Shown here one piece after another: positions 26,000 through 34,895 of a stretch of 64,000 bases of DNA. A model generated the notes under the pieces. That model searched no databases. It was not told the DNA's origin and worked only from the letters and a program-made list of their open reading frames with translations. Each line of letters opens with the position of its first letter. The first letter of the stretch is position 1. The position numbers and the translations under genes were made by a program. The stretch comes from Paenibacillus crassostreae (GTDB lineage: Bacteria; Bacillota; Bacilli; Paenibacillales; Paenibacillaceae), in the NCBI RefSeq assembly GCF_001857945.1, contig NZ_CP017770.1, forward strand, positions 4,154,001 through 4,218,000. Reading direction: 5' to 3'.

Positions 26000-26479
26000 A
26001 TGACTAGTAAGATTACATTGTTAGAACAATTCAGTGAGTGGTTAAATTATGTGAAGAAGCTTGAAACATATGATGAAAATGTATGGAAAAAAGAAATAGC
26101 AAAGGATAAATGGTCATTACGTGAATTGGTAAGTCATATAATGTTATGGGATAAGTACTTTTTCGAAGATGCGATTGAGAAAATTTATAAGAATGAGTTG
26201 TTAACACTTCAACATTTGGATTTCGACGAATTTAACGAGTCAGCGAAGGAATATGGTAAGCAAACAAGCATCCAGACAATCGTTGAACAAAGCATCCATT
26301 ATAGGGAACAGATTATTAATCATATTGTCATGATACCCGAAGAAATGATTTCTGAATGTTATGTGGATGAGGATGGAAAAATATTTGATATTTTACAATA
26401 TTTACGTGATTTCATAGATCATGATCAACATCATATGAGTCAAATGGATAACTTTATCAGTGATAACTTGGTTAATTAA
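26000..26479 (+). CDS. DinB family protein (four-helix metal-binding)
   Basis: About 159 residues, predicted all-helical. The DinB metal ligands appear as the His of LVSHIMLWDKYF (near residue 48) and the HDQHH cluster near the C-terminus (IDHDQHHMSQMDNF). DinB/YfiT-like proteins use a divalent metal; many are thiol-dependent transferases or DNA-damage inducible. AAAGGAG precedes ATG 26000. No function can be assigned. Unlike the remnant at 18.6 kb this copy is complete. Confidence 0.78.
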   Translation: MTSKITLLEQFSEWLNYVKKLETYDENVWKKEIAKDKWSLRELVSHIMLWDKYFFEDAIEKIYKNELLTLQHLDFDEFNESAKEYGKQTSIQTIVEQSIHYREQIINHIVMIPEEMISECYVDEDGKIFDILQYLRDFIDHDQHHMSQMDNFISDNLVN

Positions 26480-26505
26480 TAATATTCTGTAAAGGAGTAG
26501 AATTT

Positions 26506-26709
26506 GTGGATCAATGGGAATATAAAACGATAAAGTATAAAACCGTAGGATTTCTGGGTGGTAAAGTAGATGAGGAACAATTCGAAGAGGATTTGAATCA
26601 ATACGGTTTTGATGGGTGGGAGCTAGTATCGTGTTTTGATACGAGCAATACTCAAGGACAATCAAATGATGTTATTATCGTATTTAAGAGAAAGGCACTA
26701 TTGAGTTAA
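26506..26709 (+). CDS. DUF4177 domain protein
   Basis: Small protein of 67 residues, MDQWEYKTIKYKTVGFLGGK, then GFDGWELVSCFDT and VIIVFKRK. This is the typical size and pattern of DUF4177 (WEYK, then GWELV, then FKR). GTG 26506 follows AAAGGAG. It is a predicted small alpha/beta fold without known role, probably co-transcribed with the DinB and NUDIX genes, which are 26 and 25 bases away. Confidence 0.82.
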   Translation: MDQWEYKTIKYKTVGFLGGKVDEEQFEEDLNQYGFDGWELVSCFDTSNTQGQSNDVIIVFKRKALLS

Positions 26710-26734
26710 AGACTATAATCGGAGGCGAGAGTTG

Positions 26735-27250
26735 ATGAGATTAATTCGAGAGATAGATGACACTCAAATAACGGGTGAAGAAATGAATCTGATGGATATT
26801 ACTTTTAATGTAAGAAAATCATCAAGAGCAATTGTTTCTAATTCATCTGAGCAGGTAGCCATCATCTACGTATCAAAGGATAAATACCATAAACTCCCTG
26901 GGGGTGGAATTGAGGAAGGCGAAAATTATATGAGCGCCCTACATCGAGAATTAATGGAAGAAGCAGGTGTTGAAGTTAATGTACTTGGAGATATAGGGAT
27001 GATCATGGAATATAGGAAAGATCATCGTCTTTTTCAAATATCGAATTGTTATAATACTGAAATGATCGGTGAATTAGTAGAACCTAGCTTAACAAAAGAC
27101 GAGAGAAGTAAAGGTTTTGTGTTGAAATGGGTAAGTTTGGATGAGGCTATTGTTCTATTAGAGAATGATCATCCTAGAAATTATGCGGGTAAGTTTATTA
27201 AAGAAAGAGATCTTACATTTTTGAAAGAAGCAGTTAAAACCAATGTTTAG
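26735..27250 (+). CDS. NUDIX hydrolase
   Basis: 171 residues with the NUDIX box GGGIEEGENYMSALHRELME followed by EAGVEV. TTG 26732 and ATG 26735 are adjacent; ATG is preferred after GGAGGCGAG. The N-terminal part (MRLIREIDDTQITGEEMN) is unlike the two other NUDIX proteins in this window, so it is not a recent duplicate. Substrate unknown. Confidence 0.87.
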   Translation: MRLIREIDDTQITGEEMNLMDITFNVRKSSRAIVSNSSEQVAIIYVSKDKYHKLPGGGIEEGENYMSALHRELMEEAGVEVNVLGDIGMIMEYRKDHRLFQISNCYNTEMIGELVEPSLTKDERSKGFVLKWVSLDEAIVLLENDHPRNYAGKFIKERDLTFLKEAVKTNV

Positions 27251-27275
27251 AAGCAATAGAATCATTACAGGCACC

Positions 27276-27321
27276 AAAAGGCCACTGCTCTGTCAAATTG
27301 ACGTTGCAGTAGCCTTTTTTT
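27276..27321 (+). terminator. Terminator after the NUDIX gene
   Basis: AAGGCCACTGC pairs with GCAGTAGCCTT (27306-27316) with one mismatch and an 18-base loop; T run follows. The A-rich left side could also serve the convergent crystallin-like gene. Confidence 0.78.
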
Positions 27322-27357
27322 AAATGTTGGAAGGCAATACGGATACCATTATCCGTA

Positions 27358-27735
27358 TTAGATTAAACGGTAACCACTTGGTAATTGTCCTGTATTTCGT
27401 ATGTTTCGAATCTGGGCTAAAGTTAATCTTTGATTCGTAGATATGAGTGATTCTACATCACGTCCCGCGAGATAGTCATCTAAATCTGCAATGTTTTGAT
27501 TCCCACGCAGGATGCGGAAGTTACCGCGAAATCGCGTTCCAGTAAATAAAACTAAGGTTGCATTCGAACTAGTAGAGAAGAATCTGAGGCTTTCAATTCC
27601 ATCTAGAATATTCTCGAGATTACGAATACCTAGATTCCCAGTGTAAATTCTCCTTGCGCCGCGATAATTCTCTTCAGAATACACTGTCAGACGTGGGTAA
27701 AGCTGAGATATACTTACTTGTTTGGTTTGATCCAT
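27358..27735 (-). CDS. Beta/gamma-crystallin-like protein
   Basis: 125 residues with two Greek-key motifs: LTVYSEENYRGARRIYTGN followed by IESLRFFS, then LVLFTGTRFRGNFRILRGN followed by VESLI. The YxxxxYxG and FxxxxFxG patterns are the crystallin hallmark. The calcium motif (N/D)(N/D)xx(S/T)S is only partly kept (DGIES, RDVES), so calcium binding may be weak or lost. TTG 27744 touches the AAAGGGGG ribosome site, so ATG 27735 is chosen. No signal peptide. Microbial relatives often appear in dormancy or stress; the role here is unknown. It has a polar, Asn- and Arg-rich tail. Confidence 0.75.
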   Translation of the reverse strand: MDQTKQVSISQLYPRLTVYSEENYRGARRIYTGNLGIRNLENILDGIESLRFFSTSSNATLVLFTGTRFRGNFRILRGNQNIADLDDYLAGRDVESLISTNQRLTLAQIRNIRNTGQLPSGYRLI

Positions 27736-27889
27736 CAAGTTCAACCCCCTTTCACAAATAATATATGTTGAAAGAAAGGTAATGATTGGATATTAGATGA
27801 TAAATTAATAGTTTAAGTTAAAATTTAGAATATAATAGATGTTAATATGTGAAAGATAAAGTCTATATATAGATGAAAGGGTGTTAACC

Positions 27890-28552
27890 ATGCAATTTCA
27901 AAATGTATTATTCGATTTAGATGGTACGCTTACGGATCCGAAGATGGGTATTACTCAAGGTGTTCAATATGCTTTGTCCAGATTTGATATTGTTGAGAAT
28001 AATTTAGACACTCTTGAGCCTTTTATTGGTCCACCTTTATCATTTTCATTTGCTGAGTTTTACGGTTTCTCCGAATTAGATTGTATGAAGGCCATTGGGT
28101 ATTACAGAGAATATTACGGTGATCAGGGTATGTTTGAGAATGTAGTCTATCCAGGAATACCGGAATTACTTCAGATGTTGGTTAATCAGCAACGAACATT
28201 ATTTGTAGCAACATCGAAACCAACAGAATACGCGGAGAAGATCATACAACACTTCGGTTTGGACCGCTATTTTCAACAGGTCTATGGCAGTAATCTGGAT
28301 GATACAGGGTCTGATAAGAGTGAAATTATTTCAAATGTCATTCATAAAAGTAGCTTGGAAAAGACGAATGTAATGATGATTGGTGACCGCAAATACGACA
28401 TTATAGGTGCGAATAATAATGGTGTTGTTTCGATCGCTGTTGAATATGGGTATGGCAGTCGTGAGGAATTACTGGATTGTAAGCCAACCTATATAGTTGA
28501 AACCGTTGAGAAACTTAAGGGTCTTTTTAGCGAGGAAGGTAAGGGGAAATAG
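27890..28552 (+). CDS. HAD hydrolase, phosphoglycolate phosphatase-like
   Basis: HAD phosphatase of 220 residues with motif I VLFDLDGTLTD, motif II FVATSKP, the Lys-bearing region and motif IV MIGDRKYDIIGA. The cap is of the small helical type. GTG 27881 lies directly on the AAAGGG ribosome site, so ATG 27890 is preferred. The stop is immediately followed by the GTG of the YcdB-like gene, giving a two-gene unit. The natural substrate is unknown; related proteins include PpaX and 5'-nucleotidases. Confidence 0.88.
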   Translation: MQFQNVLFDLDGTLTDPKMGITQGVQYALSRFDIVENNLDTLEPFIGPPLSFSFAEFYGFSELDCMKAIGYYREYYGDQGMFENVVYPGIPELLQMLVNQQRTLFVATSKPTEYAEKIIQHFGLDRYFQQVYGSNLDDTGSDKSEIISNVIHKSSLEKTNVMMIGDRKYDIIGANNNGVVSIAVEYGYGSREELLDCKPTYIVETVEKLKGLFSEEGKGK

Positions 28553-30109
28553 GTGGACATTATTGATCATGAATATCTACGCAAAACAGCGGAATCCATT
28601 GTTGATATACCTAACCATTATCAAATGATGGTAGAAGACAATACACCTAAAGGTATAGAAAAAGAACGATCATTCATTTGGGAAGATCCAGAAGATGACG
28701 ATAATAGTATTGAGATTTCACTAGATTTGGAAACGGCCCAATTGATTCGTCTTAGAATTGAGAAATCAACAAAGTTAGATTCAGTTATGGAGAATGGTTA
28801 TGCTTATACCTTGGAAGAAGCCAAGGAGAAAGCTGATGGTTTTCTGAACCAATATGCTCCAGATCATGCATCATATACATGGGTTCATTTCGGGAAAAGA
28901 GGAGATGATCGTGTTATCACCTATAGAGAGGAAGTCGGGCGATTACCGCTTCCTAATACGGGCGGAACCCTCTGGCTAGACTCTTATTGTAATGTGATTT
29001 ACTATCGATTAGAGGAATCGAGTTGTAATATTGCGGAAAAGCCAGAATGGTCTTTGTCTATCGTCTCAGCTGAGTCCGTTAAGAAAAGGATATTAGACGA
29101 CTTACATATGCAGCTGGTATTCGTTCTAATCTATCCATCTATATACGAAGTGGAATTTAGCGAACCAGAGTATAGGCTTGTGTATGAACCTATTCTTGGA
29201 CATCGATTCATTGATGCAATTTCAGGTGAAGATCTTTATGGAGAAGAACATTATGTAATGCCTTCAAGTCATCCAATATTTCCAGCCACTCATGTGAATA
29301 ATGACACTGTTGAAGGTGACATGTTGGACAACGTGGAGTTGGAGCGATTATTCGATATCGATACAATGGTATATACGCTTAAGATACAGAAGGATGACGG
29401 TGAGAGAATCAGATTCATGTATAAGTTAAATAGTGAAGATGATAAAGACCTTGAAAAGTTGGATCGTAATGACTTATCAATTGATTCATATATCCAGCAC
29501 AAATGGGGAGACAAACATTGGATTTTTAGCAAATCCTTCTTGATCGATGTTGAAAAATCAACCAATCGTCTTTCTGGATACCATCGTACGGATAAGAACG
29601 AGCATAGTTATCCATTGTTAAGTCGGGCACAGTGTTGGGAGAGAGCAAAGAGGTTTCTCATGAAGTTCTTTCCAGATTACCATTCATATCTTCAACTTGA
29701 GGTGGATCAAATTGATCTGGAGGAAGAACCACGTCTTCGTGAGTTTTTCTATCTACCACTCTACATCAAGGGCATCGCTGTTCATCTTGAAAGAGTTACT
29801 ATCTCGATTAGTACATATACAGGAGAAATTATGACCTACAAGGGAATCTCGTATGAAATGATCCAAGATCTAAGTCAGTTTAGTCTGCCAGGTAACATCA
29901 TAACACCTGAAGAAGCATTTGAACGATACGCTGATCATGTGAGCGTTATTCTGGAATGGGCCGATGATTGTGAAAAGGATCCAGCGGGATATCGGCTGCT
30001 CTATAAGTCTAAATCGGCAAAAGCTGACGTCCCAGATCAAAGTATAGGATTACGTTACATTGATGCTGTAAATGGTCAACTTATTTGGGATAAAATAATA
30101 GGAAAATGA
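28553..30109 (+). CDS. YcdB/YcdC repeat domain protein, cytoplasmic
   Basis: 518 residues built from an internal duplication: each half has a PepSY-like pattern of an EAxxxA helix followed by beta strands (EEAKEKADGFLNQY with LWLDSYCNVIYYRL in the first half, RAQCWERAKRFLMKFFPDYH with ISISTYTGEIMTY in the second). This resembles the YcdB/YcdC repeats of Bacillus. Family members are usually secreted or membrane-anchored, but no signal peptide or helix is seen here. GTG 28553 starts directly after the stop of the HAD gene. Function unknown. Confidence 0.65.
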   Translation: MDIIDHEYLRKTAESIVDIPNHYQMMVEDNTPKGIEKERSFIWEDPEDDDNSIEISLDLETAQLIRLRIEKSTKLDSVMENGYAYTLEEAKEKADGFLNQYAPDHASYTWVHFGKRGDDRVITYREEVGRLPLPNTGGTLWLDSYCNVIYYRLEESSCNIAEKPEWSLSIVSAESVKKRILDDLHMQLVFVLIYPSIYEVEFSEPEYRLVYEPILGHRFIDAISGEDLYGEEHYVMPSSHPIFPATHVNNDTVEGDMLDNVELERLFDIDTMVYTLKIQKDDGERIRFMYKLNSEDDKDLEKLDRNDLSIDSYIQHKWGDKHWIFSKSFLIDVEKSTNRLSGYHRTDKNEHSYPLLSRAQCWERAKRFLMKFFPDYHSYLQLEVDQIDLEEEPRLREFFYLPLYIKGIAVHLERVTISISTYTGEIMTYKGISYEMIQDLSQFSLPGNIITPEEAFERYADHVSVILEWADDCEKDPAGYRLLYKSKSAKADVPDQSIGLRYIDAVNGQLIWDKIIGK

Positions 30110-30129
30110 TGAAAGATGAGGTGTGATAT

Positions 30130-30909
30130 TTGGTTTTACATTATCAGGAGTATGGGGATAAGAATGCTTCATTAGTTGTATTTTTACACGGTGGTGGAGT
30201 GAGTAGTTGGATGTGGGACAAACAAATTCAATACTTTTCTCAATTTCATTGTGTTGCAATAGACTTGCCAGAACAAGGTGAAAGTAAACATTCCGAGAAT
30301 TTTTCAATTAGCTTTAGTGCAGAAAAGATAATTGAGTTCATAGAAAAAATAGCAAATGGCAAAAAAACAAGCGTTATCGGATTTTCATTAGGAGCTCAAG
30401 TAACTGTTCAAATGTTAAGTATGAAACCAGATTTGATACATTATGCAATCATAAATAGTGCGTTAGTTAGACCAAATCCATTGGCTAAAAAATGGATTAG
30501 ACCCGCTATCCAATTAGCATTTCCATTAATTAAGAATAGAACATTTTCTAAGCTTCAAGCAAAAATGCTATACGTAGATAAAGAAAATTTTGAAACTTAT
30601 TATAAGGAAAGCTCTCTAATGAAAGCAGATACCCTCATTAGAATATTAGAAGAAAATATGTCATTTGAAATACCCAAAGATTTTAATAAAGCAAAGGGTA
30701 AGATATTAGTTACTGTTGGTGAAAGAGAAAAAGCAATAATGAAAAAATCAGCAAATGATATTGTTATTAATAATTCAAATTGTATTGGAATTATTATACC
30801 TAATGTTGGTCATGGGATATCTATGTCGAATCCTAACTTTTTTAATCAAATAGTAGAAACGTGGATACTGGATGCTGCTTTGCCACAGGGAGTGAAAACG
30901 ATAAAATAA
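30130..30909 (+). CDS. Alpha/beta hydrolase, AT-rich and possibly acquired
   Basis: 259 residues with oxyanion FLHGGGVSSWMWD, nucleophile elbow GFSLGAQ (Ser near residue 84) and catalytic His in NVGHGISM; an acid residue is probably in the VTVGERE loop. TTG 30130 follows GAGGTG. The gene is visibly AT-richer than its neighbours, with many AAA, ATA and AAT codons, suggesting recent transfer. It is followed by a strong terminator. Substrate unknown; esterase or lactonase activity is possible. Confidence 0.82.
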   Translation: MVLHYQEYGDKNASLVVFLHGGGVSSWMWDKQIQYFSQFHCVAIDLPEQGESKHSENFSISFSAEKIIEFIEKIANGKKTSVIGFSLGAQVTVQMLSMKPDLIHYAIINSALVRPNPLAKKWIRPAIQLAFPLIKNRTFSKLQAKMLYVDKENFETYYKESSLMKADTLIRILEENMSFEIPKDFNKAKGKILVTVGEREKAIMKKSANDIVINNSNCIGIIIPNVGHGISMSNPNFFNQIVETWILDAALPQGVKTIK

Positions 30910-30941
30910 ACAGGTTTTTAGTGCTAATGGTGCCACAGAAG

Positions 30942-30974
30942 ACGTTCGGTATATATTCATACCGAACGTTTTTT
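30942..30974 (+). terminator. Terminator after the alpha/beta hydrolase
   Basis: ACGTTCGGTAT (30942-30952) pairs perfectly with ATACCGAACGT (30959-30969) with a 6-base loop, followed by six T. From here to the mnt promoter at 31127 the sequence is AT-rich and I see nothing else. Confidence 0.9.
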
Positions 30975-31126
30975 ATTGTGTAGAAAGAATATTGTCCTTA
31001 TGAAATATAGTTCACCATATAAAAAATATTTTAATTATAAATCAATTAATCCTTGATAAACAAAGAATATATACATAATATAGCGAATTATTTCAAAGTG
31101 AAAATTACATTAATTCAAAAAAAATA

Positions 31127-31155
31127 TTGACAAAATGACCATTTGGAATTATTTT
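31127..31155 (+). promoter_or_regulatory. Promoter of mntABCD
   Basis: Consensus -35 TTGACA (31127-31132), 17-base spacer and TATTTT (31150-31155). Transcription should begin near 31162, giving a leader of about 100 bases that starts just before the MntR-like operator. Confidence 0.75.
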
Positions 31156-31170
31156 TGTATATAACAATAA

Positions 31171-31189
31171 TTTTTGCCTTAAGGAAACA
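31171..31189 (+). promoter_or_regulatory. MntR operator
   Basis: TTTGCCTTAAGGAAAC (31173-31188) is close to the known MntR box, with the palindromic core CCTTAAGG. It sits just downstream of the predicted start point, so manganese-loaded MntR would block transcription of mntABCD. Confidence 0.85.
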
Positions 31190-31260
31190 ATTATAGCTAA
31201 GGTGAAATTAAATCGGTATAAATTCATGATCTACTTAGATTTGGATAGGGGGAGGTTAAC

Positions 31261-32208
31261 ATGCAAAGAAAAATGAGGAAAATAAAATTAGGATTGATTA
31301 TGGGGTTAGGATTATCAGTCCTATTAGCGGCATGTAGTACTGTAGGTGGGAACACCGTAGATGGAGATAAGATTAAAATCATAACCACCATAGGTCAGAT
31401 TGCTGAACCTATATCGATCATAGGTGGAGATCGTGTGGATGTGGAGAGTTTGATGGGGGCTGGAGTGGACCCGCATCTATATAACGCCACCCAAGGAGAT
31501 ATTCAAAAGCTTGCGAGTGGTGATGTGATCTTCTACAGCGGACATCATCTCGAGGGGAAAATGGGTGAGATTTTTGAACAAATCAATAAAACTAAACCGG
31601 TTCTGGGCATCACGGAAGGTATACCAGAGGGGCAGCTACTTAAAGATGCAGCAGGGGCGATTGATCCCCATGTATGGTTCGATATTGATCTTTGGAAACA
31701 AGGGCTAGAAGCTGCAACAGAACAATTAAAGAAAGTATCTCCAGAAGATGCAACTTATTTTGAATACAATAAGACAGCATATTTTGAACAATTAGATGCA
31801 CTAAAAGCGGAGACTCAAGATAAAATATCACAAATACCTATTGAACAACGGATGCTCGTCACTGCTCATGATGCGTTTGGATATTTTGGGCGGATGGTTG
31901 ACATGAAGGTTATAGGTCTGCAGGGATTAAGTACGGAAGATGAAATAGGGATATCTGACATCCAATCGACGATTGACCTATTAGTGGAGAATGGAATTCC
32001 AGCTGTGTTCGTAGAAAGTAGTATTAATAAAAGTTCTATAAACGCTGTTATGGAGGGTGCTTCAAGTGCTGGGCATCGTGTCAAATTAGGAGGAGAGTTG
32101 TTCTCAGATGCTATGGGAGCGGAAGGTACAACAGAAGGAACTTATATTGGGATGTATAGACATAATGTCGAAGTTATCTATCATGCTTTAACAGGGAAAG
32201 GTGATTGA
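31261..32208 (+). CDS. mntA: Manganese ABC transporter substrate-binding lipoprotein
   Basis: Cluster A-I metal-binding protein of 315 residues on the outer face of the membrane. Lipobox LLAACS places the lipidated Cys near residue 25. Metal ligands are His of VDPHLY, His of DPHVWF, Glu or Asp region TAHDAFGYF, and Asp of LFSDAMG, as in B. subtilis MntA. No His-rich loop of zinc ZnuA proteins is present, supporting manganese. GGGGGAGG precedes ATG 31261. It is the first gene of mntABCD. Confidence 0.94.
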   Translation: MQRKMRKIKLGLIMGLGLSVLLAACSTVGGNTVDGDKIKIITTIGQIAEPISIIGGDRVDVESLMGAGVDPHLYNATQGDIQKLASGDVIFYSGHHLEGKMGEIFEQINKTKPVLGITEGIPEGQLLKDAAGAIDPHVWFDIDLWKQGLEAATEQLKKVSPEDATYFEYNKTAYFEQLDALKAETQDKISQIPIEQRMLVTAHDAFGYFGRMVDMKVIGLQGLSTEDEIGISDIQSTIDLLVENGIPAVFVESSINKSSINAVMEGASSAGHRVKLGGELFSDAMGAEGTTEGTYIGMYRHNVEVIYHALTGKGD

Positions 32209-32210
32209 CC

Positions 32211-32945
32211 ATGGACGTATTACGTGTAAATGATCTAACGGCTTCATATCGGAAGAATAAAGTACTGAATGATGTATCCTTCAATGTAGAACCAGGCTCG
32301 TTAACGAGTATTGTTGGTCCTAATGGTGCAGGGAAATCTACGCTCTTGAAAGTGATGTTGGAATTGCATCCTAAGCTCTCTGGAGATGTGTCTTTCTTCG
32401 GTTCGACATTTAATAAGATGAAGACCAGAGTGGGGTATGTTCCACAGCGCGGCTCTGTCGATTGGGATTTTCCAACGGATGCATTGGATGTTGTGTTAAT
32501 GGGACTGTATGGACGGGTCGGATGGCTGAAATGGCCGAAGCGAGAACATCGGGATAAAGCAATGGAGTCACTTGAGAAAATGGGCATGGCTGATTATGCT
32601 CATCGTCAAATTAGCCAATTGTCTGGTGGACAGCAACAACGTGTATTTTTGGCTCGTGCCTTAGTGCAAGATGCTGATCTATACTTCATGGATGAACCTT
32701 TAGCAGGAGTGGATGCAGCTACAGAACAGGCAATTATGACGATTCTTAATGAGCTGAAAATGATGGGGAAAACGGTCATGGTTGTTCATCACGACTTACA
32801 AACGGTAGAGGATTATTTCGATCATGTTCTGTTATTAAACCGTACTGTTGTTGCTTATGGTACAACAGGTGATGTATTTACAAAGGATAATGTCTATCAG
32901 ACTTATGGAGGAACACTCCGTTGGATGATGGAGGCTGTCACATGA
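32211..32945 (+). CDS. mntB: Manganese ABC transporter ATP-binding protein
   Basis: ABC ATPase of 245 residues with Walker A GPNGAGKST, Q-loop VPQRGSVDWDFP, signature LSGGQQQR, Walker B LYFMDEP and switch VVHHD. TTG 32205 overlaps the mntA stop, but AAAGGTG sits well before ATG 32211, which is preferred. The DWDFP segment after the Q-loop is typical of metal-type ABC ATPases. Its stop overlaps the mntC start by four bases. Confidence 0.94.
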   Translation: MDVLRVNDLTASYRKNKVLNDVSFNVEPGSLTSIVGPNGAGKSTLLKVMLELHPKLSGDVSFFGSTFNKMKTRVGYVPQRGSVDWDFPTDALDVVLMGLYGRVGWLKWPKREHRDKAMESLEKMGMADYAHRQISQLSGGQQQRVFLARALVQDADLYFMDEPLAGVDAATEQAIMTILNELKMMGKTVMVVHHDLQTVEDYFDHVLLLNRTVVAYGTTGDVFTKDNVYQTYGGTLRWMMEAVT

Positions 32946-33853
32946 ATATCATATTATCCCATAATGCAATATGGGTTATTGTCAGCACGTTAATACTAGG
33001 TATGGCTTCGGGTATGATAGGTTGTCTCGCCTATTGGAAACGTCAAAGTCTGATGAGTGATGCTTTATCTCATGCTGCTCTGCCTGGTGTTGTTATTGGG
33101 TTTGCCTTAATAGGTGTGAAGAGCTTACCAATGATGATGGCGGGTGCGGCGATCAGCGCAGTTATCGCAGCTTTCCTGATTCAGTGGATTACTTCTGCTA
33201 CACGAATTAAAGAAGATACAGCGATGGGTATTATTCTTTCTGTATTTTTTGGACTAGGGATTATGCTCCTAACGATGGTGAATCGGATGCCAGGGGGGAA
33301 TCAGAGTGGCTTAGATAGTTTTATATTCGGTCAGGCGGCCTCTATGGTTCGTAAAGATATGTTCACCATGTTATTCCTTGCAATACTTGTGATATTCGTC
33401 CTATTTATTGGATTTAAAGAGTGGAATTTATTCTTATTTGATCCAGACTTCGCGAGAGGGATAGGACTCTCAGGGCGGCTTATGAATGGCATTTATTTAA
33501 CAGTTCTTGTACTCGTTATAATTACTGGAATACAGGTTGTGGGTGTGATTCTGATGTCTGCACTACTCATTATTCCAGCGGTTAGCGCTAGGTATTGGAC
33601 ACATTCTTTCAAATGGATGCTTATCTTGTCAGCCTTATTTGGAGGTGGAGCTGGAATGATTGGAACGATTATTAGTACGTTAGGAAAAGGTTGGCCTACA
33701 GGCCCATTTATTATCGTTACTTCTTCAGCTTTATTCATTATCTCTCTTGTGTTTGGGGCTCAGAAGGGGTTATTGATTCAAGCGTTACAACTTCGAGCAC
33801 AGCGAAAAGCACATGTTTCTTCACAATCTAGTCTTGCGCAAGGAGGTGAGTGA
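32942..33853 (+). CDS. mntC: Manganese ABC transporter permease
   Basis: ABC-3 family permease of about 304 residues with eight or nine helices; conserved SLMSDALSHAALPGVVIGF and QVVGVILMSALLIIPAVSARYW. The ATG at 32942 overlaps the mntB TGA and follows GGAGG; the earlier ATG 32921 is in frame but has no ribosome site. The conserved SDALSHAALPG motif is the mark of metal-importing ABC-3 permeases. Partner of mntD. Confidence 0.93.
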   Translation: MNIILSHNAIWVIVSTLILGMASGMIGCLAYWKRQSLMSDALSHAALPGVVIGFALIGVKSLPMMMAGAAISAVIAAFLIQWITSATRIKEDTAMGIILSVFFGLGIMLLTMVNRMPGGNQSGLDSFIFGQAASMVRKDMFTMLFLAILVIFVLFIGFKEWNLFLFDPDFARGIGLSGRLMNGIYLTVLVLVIITGIQVVGVILMSALLIIPAVSARYWTHSFKWMLILSALFGGGAGMIGTIISTLGKGWPTGPFIIVTSSALFIISLVFGAQKGLLIQALQLRAQRKAHVSSQSSLAQGGE

Positions 33854-33854
33854 C

Positions 33855-34718
33855 ATGGCCTATACAGCATGGATTATACTTACTGCTTCACTTGTTGGAT
33901 TATCTTGTGGATTAATTGGTGTCTTTCTTATTCTTCGTAGAATGGCGATGATGGCTGATGCGATTAGTCACTCTGTCTTGATTGGAATCGTTAGTGCATA
34001 TTTGATCACCCGTGAACTGAGTGGCTGGCATATGATGGTTGGAGGAATGGTTGCAGGTCTTCTAACTGCGGTGTTAGTTCAATGGTTTAATTCACGAGGA
34101 GTACAGCAGGAAGCCTCTATAGGTGTTGTATTTACTACGTTGTTTGCGATAGGTGTTATCATGATTGCTACCCAGGTGGGGAATGCTCATCTCGATGTGA
34201 AACATGCGTTAATGGGTGAGATAACATTCGTTCCATGGGATGTAGTTCAGTTGCCTTGGTTCGGATCCATTCCCGAGGCTACACTGATTCTGATCATTGT
34301 GTTGATCCTTGTTCTTGTTGCGATCTTTACCTTTTATAAGGAGTGGAAAATCACTTCCTTTGATCCTATGCTAGCAGCAAGTATCGGTATTCCTGTGGTA
34401 TTGATGCATTATCTGTTTATGTCACTGGTATCCATAACTACTGTCGCAGCCTTTGATGCTGTGGGAGCTATTATGGTTGTAGCGATGCTTATAACTCCAG
34501 CAGCTGCAGCCTATCTATGGACAGATCGATTGTCATTGATGTTGGTACTAAGTGGGACATTCGGTGTTCTATCTGCTATTAGTGGATATTACATCGCGGT
34601 ACTACTGGATACTTCCATCTCGGGTTCGATGGCCTTTGCAACAGGTATCGTGTTTATGATTAGTTTCTTGTGCTCCCCTAAACATGGCGTTCTTGCACAA
34701 CATTATCGCACTACTTAA
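33855..34718 (+). CDS. mntD: Manganese ABC transporter permease, second subunit
   Basis: ABC-3 permease of 288 residues, paralogous to mntC: MMADAISHSVLIGIVSAYL and DAVGAIMVVAMLITPAAAAYLW. AAGGAGGTG directly before ATG 33855 defines the start; the frame extends into mntC but that part is not used. Having two permease subunits matches the MntABCD type of B. subtilis. A weak hairpin follows at 34722-34745, without a clear T run. Confidence 0.93.
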   Translation: MAYTAWIILTASLVGLSCGLIGVFLILRRMAMMADAISHSVLIGIVSAYLITRELSGWHMMVGGMVAGLLTAVLVQWFNSRGVQQEASIGVVFTTLFAIGVIMIATQVGNAHLDVKHALMGEITFVPWDVVQLPWFGSIPEATLILIIVLILVLVAIFTFYKEWKITSFDPMLAASIGIPVVLMHYLFMSLVSITTVAAFDAVGAIMVVAMLITPAAAAYLWTDRLSLMLVLSGTFGVLSAISGYYIAVLLDTSISGSMAFATGIVFMISFLCSPKHGVLAQHYRTT

Positions 34719-34895
34719 GACAACAAAAATAAAATATTGTTGTAACTATATTGCAACGTTTTTCCATTATAGAACGTCTATAGTAATACAAGAGCCATTA
34801 ATTGATGTTATTGTGGTTGAGAATATTTGGAAAAGGGTAATAGTATAGCATAGAAGTGGTTTTGCATAATGATTATGTCAAAAAGGAGAGTATCC

